Part shown: one piece after another, positions 14,061-27,697 of the stretch
How positions within the stretch are numbered: position 1 is the first letter of the stretch
Layout of the letters: every line of letters starts with the position of its first letter
NCBI RefSeq assembly: GCF_001039355.2
Contig: NW_019773681.1
Span: forward strand, 476,438 to 540,437
Direction of reading: 5' to 3'
Source: Lingula anatina
Taxonomy: Eukaryota; Brachiopoda; Lingulata; Lingulida; Lingulidae
Length of the DNA stretch: 64,000 nucleotides
Made by a program: the position numbers and the translations under genes
Notes under the pieces: model-generated
Told to the model about the DNA's origin: nothing
Seen by the model: only the letters and a program-made list of their open reading frames with translations
The model's database searches: none

Positions 14061-15563
14061 GATTAAAAATCTTGTGCCTTTTTTTTTTAAAGGTGTAGCA
14101 ACAACTGAAATGAAGAAGTTGGGTCAGATTTAGAAAAGCAGTAGGAAAATTTGTGTCGAGCAATTTACTTCTTAGCATTTTACTGAACAGTTCAGGGTGT
14201 CAGTTACTTGTGATGAAGGCCTAGAATACTAGAGATTTTTGTTTCAAATTTTTTACAGATTGATAATAGACCCAGGATGAACAGATTTGATTTTCATAAG
14301 GATCAGAATATTATATTTTCTTTTTCTACAATGAATAGCAGATAAAGATTAATTTGTCAGTTTTAATTATTATTATTATTTTTTTTTTTTTATTTATTTT
14401 TTTATTTTTATTTTTTTTTGTCAGCTGCATGCCAAAAGCCAGTCCCTTGTCCAGTTATGTAGAACAAATGTTGTACACACCACAACAAGACCACACCACA
14501 CCATCTGGTCTTGTGAAATAATGAAACAACAAGACAACTCCCTCATCATTATAAATTTCTTGACACCTAGTTAGAAAGACTTTGACGTCAACAGACATCT
14601 CCTTACAGGCGAAATAGTGAAATGCTTAGGTTTGTTTTTGTTTTTGTTTTTTTGTTTTTTTTTTTGGTAGTGACGGAATTGGAGTCATTTTAAGGCATTT
14701 TGAGGTTAGTGCCTCCCCTTTTTTTTAGATTCCGCAGCTGGAAAATAATTGGCGTATTTTGATTTCAGTAATCAAAACTAGCCTTTGTCTGAAATAAAGA
14801 ATAATTGGTGATTTGTGTATTTTTAATTTCTTTTCACGTTTTGATTTCATTAATCAAAAGCAGACACTGAAAATGAACAACAAAGTAATAGCTCTAATGT
14901 GTTTGCAAATGACAGATGTTGGTAATGGATGAAACAAGAAATGTGCGTTGTGGTGGCTTTTGTCCAATTCTAAGTTCAAGTGTACTGTTTATTTACTTCC
15001 CCAGTAGTATTTTTCATAAAAGTATAATGAGCGCCATTTTAATTGGTTCTCACCTTAAAAAAGAGGTTATGGGAACAGAGTTATAAATGTAGTGTACTTT
15101 TGGATCATTATAAACTTTCACTCTTTTGCAATGGGGTCAGGTCTTCGATTTTCGAGTCATTATTTTATTTTGAGACTATTAACACTTCATATTTGTACCT
15201 TTCATTTATAATGAAACCTACAATCATTAAACCTGAAAAGTTGTATTCCGAATAAAAGAAAATCGGGGTGCATGCCGTTGCCGTGGAAACCACCCCTCAA
15301 ACATCGTTGCGAAGTCAAATCACTTGTTTGCTCTGAGAGTAAAAGTCAACTTGTTTGTTGACTGCTAAATTCTTTGGTAATTGTTATCGAACTAGAGGAG
15401 CTTTGTGAATGAAATTGCCTCGGGTGTTCGTTGACTGCTGGAGGTTAAATAAGAGTACGCGTCCCTCCCTTGTTTTGTTTTTGGCATTGATATTCAGATA
15501 TTATACATATACCAGTCTAGGGTAAATCTGTCCTGGGATTGTTGAGGTTAGAAGAGTTTGTCA

Positions 15564-15681
15564 TAATAATAATAATAATGATAATAATAATAATAATAAT
15601 GATAATAATAATAATAATGATGATGATGATGTTGATAATGATGTTGATAATACTAATAATAATAATAATAATAATAATAAT
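15564..15681. repeat. (AAT)n/(GAT)n trinucleotide tract
   Basis: ATA/ATG triplets broken by GATGATGAT and GTTGATAAT units. Confidence 0.95.
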
Positions 15682-15948
15682 TGTATTTATTGAAAGTCTG
15701 TAATCTTCAAAAGTTCAGAAGACTTAAACATAACAGTGTTCTAAAAAACGAAAACACAGAAAAGATAAAGACACAATTTAAAACCTGTAGTTAAGGCATT
15801 AAAGGGTAAATAACATTAAAGTTTTATACATGAAAAACTGTCAAGTTGAATGTTTCTTCTTTTTCTTTGATAAAGTAATACAAATGGTTTTTTCCTATTG
15901 TTTTAGTTTTTTTAAAAATTTTAAGATGGAAGGTAATTTTGGTTCAAC

Positions 15949-15958
15949 CCCACACACA

Positions 15959-15997
<39 letters not shown>

Positions 15998-16003
15998 ACA
16001 CAT
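15949..16003. repeat. (CA)n microsatellite
   Basis: CA dinucleotides with occasional TA. Confidence 0.97.
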
Positions 16004-17009
16004 ACTACGACTCCCACCAAGACAGACATATTCAAATCTTTTACAACTTTGCTGTTTGTCAACAAACTAGCTGTTATTGACTTATGTCTAAGGGGTCAGA
16101 AATTTTCACCTTCAGAGTTTTATTGTTCACTAATCTGTTTTTGTCCAGATTTTTCTCAAAAGACTCAACCCGGGCGGGGGAGGGAAGGGCAGCTAACGTA
16201 AAATGCACACACAATGTGCACTGGCGTTTGTATTGTTGCTTCTGTAAACAAATATGGGTGTTGTTGTCATAATTTGTTTTTGGCAAAAGTTCCTATTGTT
16301 AAGTCACGCTTCACGCCTGAGGAGGTTGTAACATGATCCCCTGCTCATCAAAACTATTTATTTGAACTAGAAGTGTTGTTGGGTAAGTGGTTGGTTCACC
16401 TTAAATTAAGTTTTTTTTCTGTGAGGATGGGGTGATTCGGTAGGCCTGACAAGGGCACTTATTTTGATATGGTAACAATGTTGACAAGTTAATTTCAACT
16501 TCGTGATACATTTATAAGGTGGTGAGGTGGGGAATCTTTTGTAAAGAATCTGAATGTGTTTTTCTGTCCGTGAGTCGTGACACATTAACCCATCATCAAA
16601 GGAAGTGTCATATAGAAATGATTTACTAACCATTTCACAAAAAAAGAAAGCAATGAAGAAATTGTTCTCCAAATTTACTATATTTATGTGTTTTTTACTA
16701 TAAAATGGATATTGACAAATGATTCCCTGCTTTGTAGAAATTTGCTCAGTACTAGTAAAGATATGTGGGGTTGTCTGACCTTGTGAATTCCTAAGTCACT
16801 TTGAATTTTTCTCTTTTTGAAAGTGGGTCCTTTTTTCCTAAAAGAAGATCACTTTTTACTAATCAAGTGAAGAAAATCTGTATTTTTTTTTTTTTTTTGT
16901 AGTATTTGTTCATAGCAGAGTGGTCTATTTATTAGCAAGTCTCCGAGGTTAATGAAATTTGGAATTTTTGACAGTGGCAGTTATAATTACCCTCTAATCT
17001 ACGCTTCAT

Positions 17010-17210
17010 TGGCTGTTCTGAACTAAGCTCTCAATGACATAAATAAGTGCAGAAATGTCCCCATCAAACCTGTGCCTTCTTGAATGAATCAGACAAAGCT
17101 CTGTAAGCCCCTGGCTATTTTGAACTTCAGTTTTGGTGACATTAATGAATTCAGAAACAACATCCCTGTCAAAATTTCAAACTTGGAAGATGTAGTGTGA
17201 CCCGTCCTTG
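17010..17210. repeat. Degenerate ~105 bp tandem duplication
   Basis: tggctgttctgaac...gacataaata...cagaaatgtccc at about 17010 recurs as tggctattttgaac...gacattaatg...cagaaacaacatccc at about 17112. Confidence 0.5.
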
Positions 17211-17674
17211 TATGACATTGACCAAAAAAAAATTGAGTCTACTTTTCCCAAGAGAAAGGGGAGATAAAGGGATTGGTGTGATCTCTTACTGTTTATTAAT
17301 TTAGATGCAAGACACACAGCGATGACGAGGTTGCTGGCTAGCATATCAACATACAGATATGGAAAGTTTTTTTTTCTTTTAAGAGAATTTGTTATTTGTA
17401 TTTTGAAAAGAAAGCTTGAAAGGTTATTGATTTTTGTGTAAAATCTTCAGAAAATGAAATTAAATTTATTGTTGATGTGGTAGATGGTTTTATTTATTTT
17501 TATTTATTTTTGCATTTTCATGGGCTTATTGAAATACACAGTCACACAATTTAAAAAAAAACTAGATCCACATGGTACACCTTATCTAATACACTGCTTT
17601 TAAGTATCTAGAAAACAGTGATTTATTTCAAATTTCAAAGATTTTTGTTAAATGTTGCTTCATATAGATAGGTT

Positions 17675-17793
17675 TATCTTGATTGATCCAATGCTTCCAG
17701 TCACCCCCTCTCCTCCCAAAAAAATATCTTGATTGACCCAATGCTGCCAGTCACCCCCCCCCCCCCCCCCCAAAAAAAAAAAAAAAAAAAAAA
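17675..17793. repeat. 54 bp tandem duplication ending in poly(C)/poly(A)
   Basis: tatcttgattga(t/c)ccaatgct(t/g)ccagtcaccccc occurs twice. The second copy runs into about 19 C then about 22 A. Confidence 0.85.
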
Positions 17794-18492
17794 GCCAACG
17801 AAGAAAAACAATCAAAAATAATCAGATTATGGGTCAAAAGTGGGAGTGGCACTTCTGGCTGTGTTCATTTCGCCCTCTATGTCATTGGCACTCGGGCAAT
17901 GCCCTTGGACTGACACTGCTACGTGTACTGAAACGCTGTTGTTGTTGATGTTGGCAAAGCTGTTACCCAGTGGAATTGAAAGCCACAGTTATCACCATAC
18001 ATCACTTGATTACTGCAAAATTTGCTATTCATTATTTCCCTTTTTTTGTCCGAGAAATGGCACAGATAGGGTGAAAAGCACGAGCTATCTCCGCAAATCA
18101 GTTCAACAATAGAGTTCATTGTTGGCTTTTTTTCTGCCCAAGATGTGGAACTAATGGGATGAAATTCTGCGCCTGGATAATTATTTGAGTGCTGGGAATT
18201 TTGTTTATAGTGTTTGATGAACTTAGACTTTTCCTGAAAAAAATCTCTGGGAGGATAATGGGCATTGTAAAGTACTGGTCATGATATGTTAGTATACTCA
18301 AGTGCTTTGATAGAAACTCTGAAAGGTCCGTTTTACAAGAACTTTAGGTCTAAATTTTCAGGCTACGTTTTTAGCCTCTTTTGACTCGAGATAGGTCATC
18401 AGTTGTTTAACTGAAAGAAATATTTCTCAAAAATTCTCTCCTGTTTTTAGAATGTGAAAGGTGCATGGCTTATGTTACAGGCCATTATGATA

Positions 18493-18940
18493 TTTAAGTG
18501 GACTATTAATGGGTTTATCTTGAACTGAAATAGATCAATATTTTGGTATAAACGTTCATAAGTGTAATTGATGCAAGGATATATTTTGATCAGAATCTGA
18601 AAAAACGCAATTAACAGCCTGATTGCACATTAACGATGGCAATGGACCTGCACTAATCATCCTAGAAAGTGTGATTATATTTCATGGTTCATTCCAGAAG
18701 AATTCTTATTTTCTGATCATTTTCCATTACATTATAGATTCCAAATGCGAGATTAGAGAAAAGGATTTTTTTTTTCACCAAACAAACAAAATAATTTGGG
18801 CAGGGGAGGGGGAGTGTAAGAGCTTAGGCACCCTGCATGTCAAAGTGAACTGTTCTTGATGTACTTTCTATCAACCTTTGATGGAAATATCAAAGTTGAC
18901 ATGAAATCTCTGAAACGCAGGGTCACGTGAATAAAAAATG
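18493..18940. repeat. ~448 bp duplicated block, copy 1
   Basis: It starts tttaagtggactatta and ends gtgaataaaaaatg directly at the N at 18941. It is nearly identical to 18997-19443, with single-base and homopolymer differences. Confidence 0.9.
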
Positions 18941-18941
18941 N
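18941..18941. other. Undetermined base (assembly seam)
   Basis: A single N exactly at the end of a duplicated block. Confidence 0.95.
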
Positions 18942-18996
18942 TATTCACAAGGTTTTTATCGTGAAATATAGGTCTCATACGAAGAGTTATTATCCC

Positions 18997-19443
18997 TTTA
19001 AGTGGACTATTATGGGTTTATCTTGAACTGAAATAGATCAATATTTTGGTATAAACGTTCATAAGTGTAATTGATGCAATGATATATTTTGATCAGAATC
19101 TGAAAAACGCAATTAACGGCCTGATTGCACATTAACGATGGCAATGGACCTGCACTAATCATCCTAGAAAGTGTGATTATATTTCATGGTTCATTCCAGA
19201 AGAATTTTTATTTTCTGATCATTTTCCATTACATTATAGATTCCAAATGCGAGATTAGAGAAAAGGGATTTTTTTTTTCACCAAACAAACAAAATAATTT
19301 GGGCAGGGGAGGGGGAGTGTAAGAGCTTAGGCACCCTGTATATCAAAGTGAACTGTTCTTGATGTACTTTCTATCAACCTTTGATGGAAATATCAAAGTT
19401 GTCATGAAATCTCTGAAACGCAGGGTCACGTGAATAAAAAATG
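18997..19443. repeat. ~447 bp duplicated block, copy 2
   Basis: Same block as 18493-18940, ending at the same base directly before the 14-N run at 19444-19457. Confidence 0.9.
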
Positions 19444-19457
19444 NNNNNNNNNNNNNN
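19444..19457. other. 14-base N run (assembly gap)
   Basis: Flanked by the end of one duplication and the start of another. Confidence 0.98.
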
Positions 19458-19468
19458 AAAAAAAAAAG

Positions 19469-19781
19469 CCCCCCCCCCCCCCAATACACATGCATAAATT
19501 GTATTGCAGTGAATGGAGATACAGAGGGAATGCCATTGTTATTGAGGAAATTCCTGCAGCAGCTCCACCTATAAATACTTCAGAACATCGTCAGACTAGC
19601 ACTAGCTGGTATTGAGGTTTTGGTTCCCATCTTGGGATTGTTGATGATGTAGACTATCCTGTTCTTGGACCAACTCTGACGTAAGGGCTGTTTTTAGACT
19701 GGAAAATCAAATCATTATTTTGTCATTGTAAGGGCACGTTAAAGTGTTGTTTTAATTTGATTTTATGCCACTGTGCAGTCT

Positions 19782-19825
<44 letters not shown>

Positions 19826-20085
19826 AACACACATAAACATACACACACACAAAGACATGCACACATACATACACACATGCACACACACACACACACACAA
19901 ACAAATACACAAACACATACATAAACACACACATACACACAGTCCAATGCAGCCAGCAGTCTCATACTGAGCCAGGATATTTTTCTCACAGACACAAATA
20001 TTCGCTACTGACCTGTCTGACTTGTTGTGATGATGGGTTTTTTTTTTTTTGCTTTTTTTTATTTTTTTTATGAAGTTGGCTGTAG
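19469..20085. repeat. ~617 bp duplicated block with CT/CA microsatellite, copy 1
   Basis: It begins with poly(C) then caataca and ends gaagttggctgtag at the N at 20086. It contains (CT)n(CA)n at about 19784-19941. The next 618 bp repeat it. Confidence 0.9.
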
Positions 20086-20086
20086 N
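20086..20086. other. Undetermined base (assembly seam)
   Basis: A single N exactly at the junction of the two ~617 bp copies. Confidence 0.95.
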
Positions 20087-20394
20087 CCCCCCCCCCCCCC
20101 CAATACACACGCATAAATTGTATTGCAGTGAATGGAGATACAGAGGGAATGCCATTGTTATTGAGGAAATTCCTGCAGCAGCTCCACCTATAAATACTTC
20201 AGAGCACCGTCAGACTAGCACTAGCTGGTATTGAGGTTTTGGTACCCAACTTGGGATTGTTGATGATGTAGACTATCCTGTTCTTGGATCAACTCTGACG
20301 TAAGGGCTGTTTTTAGACTGGAAAATCAAATCATTATTTTGTCATTGTAAGGGCACGTTAAAGTGTTGTTTTAATTTGATTTTATGCCACTGTG

Positions 20395-20437
<43 letters not shown>

Positions 20438-20704
20438 ACACACATACACACACATAAACACACACACACACACAAATACATGCACACATACATACACACA
20501 CACAAACATATACACATACAAACAAATACACAAACACATACATAAACACATACACATACACACAGTCCAATGCAGCCAGCAGTCTCATACTGAGCCAGGA
20601 TATTTTTCTCACAGACACAAATATTCGCTACTGACCTGTCTGACTTGTTGTGATGATGGGGTTTTTTTTGCATTTTTTTATTTTTTTTATGAAGTTGGCT
20701 GTAG
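20087..20704. repeat. ~618 bp duplicated block with CT/CA microsatellite, copy 2
   Basis: Same order as 19469-20085, with a longer CT run (20400-20437) and a rearranged CA part. The sequence continues past gctgtag as aatttttttc, where copy 1 has N. Confidence 0.9.
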
Positions 20705-21875
20705 AATTTTTTTCTCTATCACTAGACAACCACCTGATGTTTGGAAATTAAAAAGAAATATCCTGGTCGTTTAAATCGTCTGGTAAACAGGATAGAGGAA
20801 TAGACCACCTGTTGTTGATCTGTGAAAAAACAACCAATTGAAATGAAATTAAGCTGACTTGGATGACTTTGTCTGCTTTCTAAGGTCTGTCTGCCTCAGG
20901 TGAAGATAGGAGGAAGACCTAGGGTGAAAAAGTGCAACGGCAGGCCTGTTATGCCGCTCTTTTCTCAGGGGAAATAGTTTATAAGGGCTGAGTGAGTACA
21001 AGGTATTGATACAGAATATGTCAAAAAAACAAAATAAATAAAAAATAAATAAATAAAACTTTTCCCTTTATTATCAAGGTATACCACGCCCAAAACTCTA
21101 CACAGAATTATAGTTCATAAACCATTTTTGAAATTCTAAATTTGTAATTTTGTTTTTGACTCGTGCTCTTAATGGAGCTATTGTCTGATGGATTTCACTT
21201 GTATAAGACGCTGTAAAAATTATTAGAAAGTCAGGACCGTTAGAAGGGCTTTATAGATCACCATATATTTTATCAATAGTTTTTGAAAAGGTAAACCTTG
21301 ATGATTTAGAAAAAATTGATTTAATTTCTTGGAAACTTTTTTTGTAATATATGAAGGTCAAACACATCTTGTATGCCTTGAATTTGAAGTGAACTAACTT
21401 GAACTGCTGTCTCTAGGTGAAAGAGTAGTTGTTTCGGGTTTTTTTATGACCTTGTACCACCTCTCAATATAAAGGGCAACATATTAGGATGTCATGGAAT
21501 AGTTACCAGGTGCGTAAAAAACGAGTTGACTGACCTATAGGTGTTTTCCCAAAATGTTTTCCTTTCTTTTTCTTCTTTGGAAAATCTTTGCTTTAAGAAT
21601 GATCAGAAGTGAAGCTGGTGAAGAAGAAATTGTTAAATGACTTGAAACCACTACAAGACTCAGACCTTTGCCAACATAAAGCAACAAAGGATTGATTTCA
21701 GAAATATAAGTTGACATGAATTCAGTTGGAATTGTTGTCTTCTTTGTCTCCTGAATAACCATCCTGAATTTTTTTTCAAAGAAAAGAACATTTTGAGTTA
21801 TCTTGTCCACAAACAAACCAATTCTGAGAAAATAACCTCTTTTATTGACAAAGCTTATGAAAAATGATAATGATT

Positions 21876-21878
<3 letters not shown>

Positions 21879-21907
<29 letters not shown>
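21879..21907. repeat. 29-nt poly(T)
   Basis: Uninterrupted T run. Confidence 0.97.
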
Positions 21908-21908
<1 letters not shown>

Positions 21909-22766
21909 TCAAAAAAAATTTGTTGTCAGGAATGCCACGTAATGAGAACAAGACCTTGATGGTGAACTTAGGAGCATCATCATATTTTTTTTTGGTTCCA
22001 TTCTAAGAATAGGGAAAAGTACAACCTGCCAGATTTTTATGTGGTAGCAGTTAGATAAATTTAAGGCAGTTGATGTCTTACAACAAAAACAAGACAGTTT
22101 GCTCAATTTACCCCCCAAAAAAGTCAAGATTAAGCTCACACCATGATGAGGAAAAAAGGAATGTTTCAAAATCTAGGATCAAGGTTAGAACATCGTAATT
22201 TAGTGAAAAGTTCATGACCTTTGGGAATTTTGAACAGGTGTAACATTCAAAAGTAACAAGAAAGTTGATCTTTTGGGTCCAGAGGCCTTACTAACAAGTA
22301 TTTACTGTTCCTCAACTGGCAAGCAGTGAAAAAGGCTTTCTCTAAGTCGCCATGGGTGGTGTTTAGAGTAGAAAATCCGAATTTCAGCTCATTATTAACA
22401 GGTATAAATTTGAACAAACAGGAAGAACTATTTTAATGGCCCAGAGAGGTGTTGCTGTTTACTTTTGGTGTTGGAAACAAAATTTGTGCCCCCCAAAAAT
22501 CTGGATGCATGCTCTGTGTGGATAGACGGCCAATAGTGCTGTTTCTGTTACAGCAGATGAGAAGAAAAATTAGAATATCTAAACGTCTGTCCCTGATAAA
22601 ACAAATTCACCCTCCCTCTTCCCCTCTGTTTTAAACTTTCAAAAGGGACGATAAATCATCATTTACATATTGAATTGACTTATATCTTTTTGAAACCCCA
22701 TACCAAATAAAAATGACAAAATCATTGTCGCTTTCTGTTGCCAAGATAAACTTGTATGTGACAAAT

Positions 22767-22970
22767 GTGCTGCCATCTATCGGCCCTAATATAAAATAAA
22801 TTGACTTCTGTTGCAAAATTTAAGCGAAAAATTGACAACATGTATCATATTTGCCATCCTCTATCAAGAGGAGCTTGTTTATTATGACAGGTGCTGCCAT
22901 CTATGGTCCATGATGTGAAATTAATTGACTTCTGTTACAAAATTTATGGAAAATGCTGCAACATCTTGAT
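22767..22970. repeat. 124 bp tandem duplication beginning gtgctgccatctat
   Basis: gtgctgccatctat at 22767 and again at 22891, each followed by aattgacttctgtt(g/a)caaaattta. The same gtgctgccatct phrase recurs in the IRS 3' flank. Confidence 0.8.
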
Positions 22971-25900
22971 GGGGACCACCTGTTGTTGTTGCAGATTTCA
23001 CATTTCCTGTTTTTGACTGCAAAATTAAAAGAAAAACAGGATACTAGTTTGTCATTTTTGAGTATGCTTGTGTATGATATGAATAAGGTCAAATGTGTGG
23101 AATCGAAATATATGATGCTCAAAATGCGGTTTTGACAGCTTACCCCTCCTTTTTCAATAGTTTTAAGATTTCAAACTAAATTAAAACTTATAAGTAGGTT
23201 ATTGATTTGTTGGGTTATAGAGATAGCAAAAATAGTTGTTTCTTATTTTGTTTATTTATTGACAAATAACAAGTTCTCCCATTAATCGCTGTTCAAGTTG
23301 ATGCAAGGTCATTTAAGGTCAAAAAATGTTGAAACACTCAGCCCACCTACCATCCGGAAATACCAGTTCCTGACAATCCCCATAAAACTTGAGACTTTTC
23401 ATCAGAATTGTTTTCTTAAACAACAGGAAAATACTACAGGAAAATACTTAAAAATTTCTTCAGTGGCCACATCAAGGATACTCTAAAAGCCATTAGCCTT
23501 AAATTGTTTTGGCCACTGACAAAAAAACAAAAAAGGATTTGACTTCAAAATAAAAAGCCATTTAGGGACATGATTAACGATTAAAACATTAATTATACCT
23601 TTGTGGGGAGAAAAAATTAAAAGCAAGCTCAATACAAACAGGATTTGTGCATGGTGAATTTGACAGAAGTGGCAAGTTTGTGGGTTTACTTTGAAAGTGG
23701 ACAACATTGAAAGTATGGCCTTGCCTAGATTGGAATATTTTGGAGACAATCAGTCCACAGCATGAGGTCATGGCTGAATTACAGACAGTATATTAAAGGA
23801 GTGGTTTGGTCCAGGAAAAAAGTCAATTAAAGGGAAGTTTTGTTCATCTCACATTGCCATCGTCATTATCATCATTATCTCAATTGCATACCAATATTCT
23901 TTACTTTTTTTTCCTATTTGATTGACTTTTTAAATTGTTTTTTTTTTTTTTTTTTTTGGTTGGGGAGGGGGGAAAGGATATATCCAACAACAAGTACATG
24001 TAGATTATGATTAAAATTTTTATTCCTGGTAGATATGCCTTAAATATTAATATTTAGCTCAATTCTTTGGACTTAGTTCTCATTTCTGGATATTCTACTG
24101 TACTTCCCCTGTCTGTCCCGATATCGGTGTTTTCATCAGTGTCTGTCCTTTTTTTTCCCTTTGTTCCTTGGATAAGAATAGAGTTAATTGATCATTTCCA
24201 TTGGAATTTCATTATTTACCTCTCCCCCCCCCTCCAAAAAAAAATCATATTTATCAACATTCTATGGCAGATGTATGACACTTTATAGTTATGAGGATAT
24301 GATACATTGAATGAAATAAAATTAAAAAAAAAAAAAAGAAATAAAACAGATAGGACCTGGTTGAGAGCAGGATATCATTAGTCAAAATTCATGACAGATG
24401 TCTGAAGTTAACAATAATGATGTAAATTTGCCTGATTGAAAAAAATGGAAAAAATTGAAACAGGCAGAGCAGATGTCAGCTTCATCCAAATTTATCATTT
24501 TCAACTCAGAACCTTGCTTTTTGCACTAAAGGACCCCCGGTTTGTATGAAAATGGAGGCAGAATACTGGATTAATAAAGTTATTTTTGGCATTAAACGCG
24601 GCTCAACGAGCTATTTTTTCTCCGCAAAGATAAACAGATATAGGCGTCTCAGTGTCTGGATCAAGAGGTCGGAAAAAAATAGTCTGGACATCGTTCAAAC
24701 GAGGTGGGCCTGACGCACAGCGGTTTGTTTGGAGAATAGGTTTGCAATTAGGGTCAGGTGCACTTTCAGGTGCTTTTCTGGTACAGCTAACTAATTTTAG
24801 ACTTGACTGGTAAGGTTGGATAATAAATACGAAAATGTTGTGTTTTGTTTTATTTTGTTTTTTGTGTGAATTGCCTGGGGAGAAGAAAAAGTAGGATGGG
24901 TTTAAACAGAGTCAGTGTTTATTTATGGTGATTTAAAGTACTCATTGGCCATGCTAGCTGCTTGCACTAAAACATCCGAGCATGGCAATGACGGAGGTCG
25001 TTTTGATGGAGACAGGTGATTTCACTCATTAGGGCAAAAAACCAAAGTATGTACCAGTAACTTTAAATAAGTTATCTTTGTTGAAGTAAACTGTACCTTC
25101 AAATTGACATTCATCTTTTCAGCAGTTGTGTTCCCATATCTTTATAGCCTGGTGTATAATTTATTTAGAACTAGATTTCACAAAAATTATACCAGCTTAT
25201 TGCTTTCATTGGATCGAATAACTTGTTGACTGAGACCTGATCAATTTTGCATAAACTTATGGCCAATCTCGGTCATTAATTGCACTAATTGGAGTTATTT
25301 GTGAGATTGCTGGGTAATAAATTACATTGCATTAATGCATTGCGTTCATGGTACGGGGCAAAATTGCACATTGTAAAGGCTGGTGAATTCAACCATTACA
25401 CTTAATGATACTTTAGAATTTGCTTTTCATGAAAATCATCATTTTATTTGTCACTCACTATCTTTTTTTCTCTGTCTATCATGAAAGCAGATTGCTTTTT
25501 GCAGACCATTAAAATGATATTTTTCAGGATTTACTAGCATTACTAGTTTAAATACTCTTAATACTTGTAGCTCAACCTTTGCAAAGTTGACTTAACGGAG
25601 CTGGCTATCTGATATTAGCTATCCAAAAGCTTAGTCAAAGAAGTTCAACATACTATTTATAACAAATAAAATGGGATAAAAGTTCCTGCGACCAGGCTAC
25701 TTCAGTGAATATCAAATCCTGATAAAAATTCAAATGATTACTGTAGGTGGAACATCTCGTGACGTGATTAAAAACTGATTTATGCCTTAACAACTTTTTA
25801 ATCGGAGGTTGCAATTATATGAGTCGGATATTCCCCCTTTGAATTGATCCAAGTTACTTTGTTTTGGAATCCCAGTCAGGTTATTTTCTCGTTTTCTTGA

Positions 25901-26072
25901 AGTTTAATTCATCATGATGTGGAGAATGCTCAAATGAGCTTTTTGAGAATTTCTAGATTTTTTCAAGATCTTTGATATGAGGGAGAACTTGGCCTACAGC
26001 TGGGGCAAAAGTCTTCGCACGCTCGCACACATGTACACACACACACATACACATACACACACACGCTACTAT

Positions 26073-26184
26073 GGTTGTTGCCATGTTGATTCCTGGTTTT
26101 GGTTGTTACCATGTTGATTCCTGGTTTTGGTTGTTACCATGTTGATTCCTGGTTTTGGTTGTTACCATGTTGATTCCTGGTTTT
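26073..26184. repeat. 28 bp minisatellite, four units
   Basis: ggttgttaccatgttgattc followed by ctggtttt, repeated four times in exact register (112 bp). Only the first unit has a substitution (gccatg). Confidence 0.97.
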
Positions 26185-27171
26185 CATGAATTAAAAAAAG
26201 GTATTCCCCCACCTTGTTTTAAGGGTCACTGAAAACAACAGAGGCATGCTGATAATATGGAGGGGAGGTTTCCACTGACCCCTGAAACCAAGGATTTATT
26301 TACCCCACCTATAAAGCTTTTATTTCTTCATATATAAAATCCTGTCTTGATATTGTTTTGATATCCAAGTTTTGTTATTTGGTTGGTGTCTAGGAATCTA
26401 GGCAACTTCAGGTGTTAATGGAAACTTCTCAGGCGCAAAGACGACTTCGATTGTTGTTATGTAAGTCCTCCAAGATATTGATTGATTAAAACAGACACGA
26501 AAAGGGAGCATTATCAGTAGCAGCACCTTCTCCAGAGAGACTTCTGTCTCAGATAACCTCACAATTAACTAATTGAATACCAATGCTAATTAGATAGGGG
26601 TTAGGTGCTTTAAGGAAATTATGGTGCCCTGTGGTTTGGGTGATGGGTAACTGTCAATGTGTGGTTTGAAATGAATGATCTATATACTTGGTTTTCATCA
26701 TGTGGTGAATTTTTGTGATGTAATTCCCTTGATGTGGGAAGACCATAATGGTGCACGGGATTTGATGACACGGTGCACGAGATTCTATTACTCAGTGCAC
26801 GGGATTTGATGACGAGGTGCCACTGCACACATTATTTTTGCGTTATGTCCTGCTAATATTGACCATATACCAAGAATTAGGTCTGATTGAAGTATGTACA
26901 TCTACCATATATGTGGAATAAAAAAAACAACTAAATTTAGACAACTACTAAAAATGTGATAATATATATATATATATATGAAACAACTGAAGTGCAGCAG
27001 AATCATTTGGTCTTAAATGATATAGAAATACAGTGAAATTAGTCCTAAATAGAATAAGTACTGTAGTGGAATTATTTGTTTCTAATTGGTAAAAAAGCAC
27101 TGCTGAATCATCCGGTCTTAAATTTTGGCACAATGTAAAGCTAAGTTGATTAGTTCTACCATTATATCTTA

Positions 27172-27386
27172 CACCCCATTTCCATAGATTTTTAGATCGA
27201 TCTATCCCTGTGGGGAGTCTCACTAGATTATTGTCAGCTTGGCCGGCTTAAGCATTTGTCCCGCCTACTAAAAGCTGTAAGGGGGTAATTAACTATGGTG
27301 CCCGCTCGGCTGACTGCAATTTAGCGTGAACCCCCAGGGAGTTAGGTCGATCTAAAACTTAATCTTTAGATCGATCTAAATCTCTT
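27172..27386 (+). mobile_element. Foldback element family F1, copy 3
   Basis: Begins caccccatttccatagat and ends with a doubled agatcgatctaaat motif. The internal landmarks are the same as copy 1 in the same orientation, including gggggtaattaact and gaacccccagggagttaggt. The right tip (tgggaatg) is not preserved. Confidence 0.85.
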
Positions 27387-27478
27387 TCTTGGCACAAGTT
27401 TCATCAGTACATTCACACCCAAAAGGGCTTTTTTATATTCTTCCACTTTGGCACAATTAAGGCATGTGACGACATCTA

Positions 27479-27697
27479 TGACCCCATTTCCAGAGATTAG
27501 ATCGATCTAATTTAGATCGACCTAACTCCCTGGGGGTTCACGCTAAATAGCTGTCAGCCGAGAGGACACGAAAGTTAATTACCCCCTTACAGCTTGTAGT
27601 AGGTGGGACGGACATTTAAGTGAATTATCTGACAGTAATCTAGTGAGACTTCCTGCGGGGATAGATCGATCTAAAAGCTCTGGGAATACAGCCTATG
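27479..27697 (-). mobile_element. Foldback element family F1, copy 4 (inverted relative to copy 3)
   Basis: Starts gaccccatttccagagatta and ends ctctgggaatacagcc. It reads in the opposite orientation to copy 3, only 92 bp away, so the pair forms a larger inverted repeat. Confidence 0.85.

Larger units (their letters stand above)
14061..18492. other. Non-coding stretch with T-rich runs and short repeats
   Basis: T-rich runs at about 14370-14420 and the listed tandem repeats; nothing else supportable. Confidence 0.6.
20705..26030. other. Non-coding stretch
   Basis: Only homopolymers and the 22.8 kb duplication stand out. Confidence 0.6.

Noticed and set aside
19723-20774. Several 60-132 codon frames on both strands
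   Set aside because: They are translations of CT/CA microsatellites inside duplicated blocks next to N positions.
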